From NCBI RefSeq assembly GCF_002211445.1, contig NZ_LSTO01000001.1, forward strand, positions 3,022,431 to 3,079,498: a stretch of 57,068 bases of DNA, in the 5' to 3' direction. The stretch is from Noviherbaspirillum denitrificans. Lineage in GTDB: Bacteria > Pseudomonadota > Gammaproteobacteria > Burkholderiales > Burkholderiaceae_D. Position numbers and translations under genes: made by a program. Below are positions 55,105 to 57,068 of this stretch, one piece after another (the first letter of the stretch is position 1; each line of letters starts with the position of its first letter). The notes below the pieces were generated by a model. The model was not told the origin of the DNA, made no database searches, and saw nothing but the letters and a program-made list of their open reading frames with translations.

Positions 55105-55292
55105 CGGCTGCAGGTATTGATACCGAACAGCGTGTACAAGGGGCACCAGCTCACCAGTCCGGTAAGCAAGGGAATGAATCCCGCGAGGCCGAACCACTTC
55201 TGCTCGCCGGGCAGGATGAAATAAAGGCTGAACAAGGCCAGCGCAAGAACCAGACGGATGATCTTGTCGACGGTACCGACGTTTGCTTTCAT
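55101..55292 (-). CDS. DUF2892 (YgaP membrane domain-like) protein
   Basis: A 63-residue membrane protein with two helices (IIRLVLALALFSLYFIL and WFGLAGFIPLLTGLVSW) and a terminal CPLYTLFGINTC motif. It begins MKANVGTVDKIIR, typical of DUF2892. GGAG precedes the ATG at 55292; the ATG at 55319 has no site. Its stop codon overlaps the EamA stop by four bases in convergent orientation. Confidence 0.87.
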   Translation of the reverse strand: MKANVGTVDKIIRLVLALALFSLYFILPGEQKWFGLAGFIPLLTGLVSWCPLYTLFGINTCSR

Positions 55293-55369
55293 GACACGCT
55301 CCATGGGTTGAATGAACAAGGCCAGAATAGCGGCGCTGCTGTCCCATGTATGTAACTCCGGTTACATAA

Positions 55370-56062
55370 CTAGCGCATCTCGGCCAGTTTCCTGAGTTTG
55401 CCGGCATCGCGGATACTTATTCGTCCCCTCCCGAGTTCGACCATGCCCTGCCCTTCGAGGTCATCTAGCAAGCGGCTGACCATTTCACGCACCGTTCCCA
55501 ACTCGTCGGCCAGCTCCTGGTGAGTGACGGCAACCTGCACACGTCCGTCAACCGCAACGGGCGCCGCGTTCGCATGCGCCAGCAAGGCGGAAGCCAGTCG
55601 AACGTCCAGGCGCAACGTCGCCACTTCTTCAACCAATTCCATGGTATTCACCAGGCGATCGCCGAGTGTACGGAAAATAGCGGTGCGGAAGCGTTCGTCG
55701 GATGCAAGGCATTCGTTGAACAGCGCCGGCGGCATCACGATCACGCGGGTCGTCCCGGACGTGACACCCGTGGCGGGATACCGGCCGTCGCCCAGGAGGC
55801 ATCCCATCGACAGGATGCATGCCTCGTCGGGCGTCACACGATACAGCTCGATGCGACGCCCGTTGGCGAGATGCTTGAACACACGCACAGTGCCGGAGAG
55901 GATGATCGGGAAGCCGCTGCACCGCGCCTGTGTTTCGAACACTTGCGTACCGCCCGGCAGTTCCAGCACCGGCAGCGATGCCAGTTGCTTCGATACCGCC
56001 GCCGGCAGCGACTGCAGGATGGGCTGGGTCGCAAATGCGGGATCATTGCCCGCGGTCGTCAT
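55370..56062 (-). CDS. Crp/Fnr family transcriptional regulator
   Basis: A 230-residue regulator. The cyclic-nucleotide-type beta-barrel (about 30-140) includes LELPGGTQVFETQARCSGFP and GTVRVFKHLANGRRIELYRV; the helix-turn-helix is THQELADELGTVREMVSRLL. Its few cysteines do not form an Fnr iron-sulphur cluster motif. The frame is open far upstream, but the ATG at 56062 gives the usual N-terminus (MTTAGNDPAFATQP) and lies 13 bases after the RraA-family gene. It is divergent from no gene and 77 bases from DUF2892, which it may control. Confidence 0.88.
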   Translation of the reverse strand: MTTAGNDPAFATQPILQSLPAAVSKQLASLPVLELPGGTQVFETQARCSGFPIILSGTVRVFKHLANGRRIELYRVTPDEACILSMGCLLGDGRYPATGVTSGTTRVIVMPPALFNECLASDERFRTAIFRTLGDRLVNTMELVEEVATLRLDVRLASALLAHANAAPVAVDGRVQVAVTHQELADELGTVREMVSRLLDDLEGQGMVELGRGRISIRDAGKLRKLAEMR

Positions 56063-56075
56063 TCCTGGACCCCGC

Positions 56076-56570
56076 TCAGTCCAGCTTCTGCGCGGCGACG
56101 AGGACGCCGTCTGCGTCGGCATAGATCCAGTCGCCCGGATTGATTGCGACGCCCGCGATGGACACGCGCAGGTCCTTGTCGCCAACACCTTTGCGGATGC
56201 TGCGCTGGGGATGAGTCGCCAGCGCACGCACGCCGATGTCGCAGCCGTTGATCTCTTCCGAATCGCGGATGCAGCCGTTGACCAGGATGCCGGCCCAGCC
56301 GTTCTTTTCCGCCAGCACGCCGAGGTTGCCGCCCACCAGCGCGCAACGCAGGCTGCCACCGCCGTCGACCACCAGCACGCGGCCGTTACCCGGCGTTTCC
56401 AGTGCGGCACGGACCAGCACGTTGTCCTCGAATACCTTCAGCGTTGCCGCCTGCCCTGAAAATGCGGTGCGCTTGCCGAACTTCTGGAACACCGGCGGCA
56501 GCGCGGACAGCGTGCCGGCAGCAATCTTGTCTTCGTTCGCATCGCAAATGTCACAGGTCGCAAAAGCCAT
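56076..56570 (-). CDS. rraA: RraA family protein (RNase E inhibitor / HMG aldolase-like)
   Basis: A 164-residue protein of normal RraA length. Marks are [13 protein letters not shown] at the N-terminus, [21 protein letters not shown], and [16 protein letters not shown] with the Arg-Asp pair that binds divalent metal in the aldolase branch. Betaproteobacterial members of this group often act as 4-hydroxy-4-methyl-2-oxoglutarate/oxaloacetate aldolases rather than RNase E regulators, so the molecular role is open. GGGAGG precedes the ATG. Confidence 0.9.
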   Translation of the reverse strand: MAFATCDICDANEDKIAAGTLSALPPVFQKFGKRTAFSGQAATLKVFEDNVLVRAALETPGNGRVLVVDGGGSLRCALVGGNLGVLAEKNGWAGILVNGCIRDSEEINGCDIGVRALATHPQRSIRKGVGDKDLRVSIAGVAINPGDWIYADADGVLVAAQKLD

Positions 56571-56621
56571 CGTTTCCTCCCGGATGAAAAAAGGTCAAGT
56601 TCAAGCCGGGATTGTAAGCGA

Positions 56622-57068
56622 TCAGGCGGCCTGCGCCTTGACGGCCTTCCGTGCCGTGTTCGTTCCCACACCGACGGCGGTCAGAATTGCCAGCCCTTGG
56701 AACAGGCCGATACCGATGAAGACCCAGGATGGATGTCCCGCATCCATCAGGGCGCCAAACAGCAGCGGGCCAGTGGCAAGCCCGATGTCCAGGCCCGAAT
56801 AGACCACGCCGTACACGCGCCCTGTCGCATTCTTCGGCGCCGCAGCGCGAATGAGCAGATCACGCGACGGACCAGCGACGCCGGCGCCGAATCCGATGGC
56901 GCCCATCAGGACGATGGCCAACACGGGCGGCACGACACCTGCCGCCAGGATCAGCGCGAACACGCCCGCAGCGGCAAATGCCAGTGCAATCGTCCTGTCA
57001 TGGCGGTCTGCTTTCGACGCAAGAAAACCGCCCCACACCATGCCCACCGCCGACGCCAGCATGTAGGC
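56622..57068 (-). CDS. MFS transporter (partial, N-terminus off the right edge)
   Basis: The last 148 residues of a carrier. Four to five C-terminal helices are visible (TIALAFAAAGVFALILAAGV, VLAIVLMGAIGFGAGVAGP and WVFIGIGLFQGLAILTAVGV), with the A-like loop KADRHDR before the first and the motif GPSRDLLIRAAAP between. It resembles drug-efflux-type MFS proteins. It ends 51 bases before rraA on the same strand and may be co-transcribed with it. Confidence 0.82.
   Translation of the reverse strand, partial: AYMLASAVGMVWGGFLASKADRHDRTIALAFAAAGVFALILAAGVVPPVLAIVLMGAIGFGAGVAGPSRDLLIRAAAPKNATGRVYGVVYSGLDIGLATGPLLFGALMDAGHPSWVFIGIGLFQGLAILTAVGVGTNTARKAVKAQAA

Overview
The window is chromosomal DNA of a GC-rich Gram-negative bacterium. 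Gene order and protein types (yicC-gmk-rpoZ-spoT, greB, a PP2C/protein-kinase pair, AcnB, ACS-type MFS carriers, a classical 16-strand-type porin, many LysR/GntR regulators) point to Betaproteobacteria, order Burkholderiales, most likely family Oxalobacteraceae (Herbaspirillum/Noviherbaspirillum-like). This assignment is inference from gene content; no 16S rRNA gene is present. Coding density is high, and there is no prophage, transposase or CRISPR array.

Layout. 0-8 kb: a partial FtsX-type ABC permease coupled to a DUF4126 membrane protein, adenine deaminase, a DksA/TraR zinc-finger protein, an SDR oxidoreductase, an HPP-CBS membrane protein and a PRC-barrel protein. 8-10.7 kb: acnB with a strong terminator. 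10.9-19.3 kb: a signalling block with a stand-alone CheB-type methylesterase, a 1378-residue CheB-CheR-PAS-histidine kinase-receiver hybrid, a PAS-GGDEF-EAL protein and a LytR_C-domain membrane protein. 19.7-37.5 kb: a purine/ureide catabolism island. 37.5-46.5 kb: tRNA-Ser(TGA) and housekeeping genes (hemW, rdgB, rph, PP2C phosphatase, Ser/Thr kinase, yicC, gmk, rpoZ, spoT). 46.5-57 kb: a REP-like repeat, DUF3422, greB, an EAL-HDOD protein, rlmJ, a CadR-like MerR regulator with a CDF-type carrier, aceA, a His-tailed EamA transporter, DUF2892, a Crp/Fnr regulator, an RraA-family protein and a partial MFS carrier.

The ureide island is the most distinctive part. A GntR-FCD regulator, allantoinase (puuE), tartronate semialdehyde reductase (glxR) and allantoate amidohydrolase (allC) are followed by an aromatic amino acid lyase and a two-component system. 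Then come two mirror-related cassettes, each with its own divergent LysR regulator. Cassette 1 is MFS - Tat-exported transthyretin-like protein - uraH - guanine deaminase. Cassette 2 is uraD - Tat lipoprotein transthyretin-like protein - uraH - MFS - porin. Both exported proteins keep every catalytic residue of 5-hydroxyisourate hydrolase, so the cell probably has cytoplasmic and extracytoplasmic versions of the same step. Urate oxidase and xanthine dehydrogenase are not in the window.

Several unannotated regulatory signals are visible. The 14-bp palindrome GTCTTATATAAGAC lies about 85 bp upstream of both acnB and aceA. Three related operator-like sites flank the GntR/ureide genes. Matching 7-7-7 dyads precede both ureide LysR genes. 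Three copies of a 17-bp motif lie between aceA and the EamA gene. A MerR-type promoter with a 19-bp spacer precedes the CDF gene. A fragment resembling the N-terminus of a CynX-type MFS carrier, downstream of puuE, looks like a gene-loss scar.
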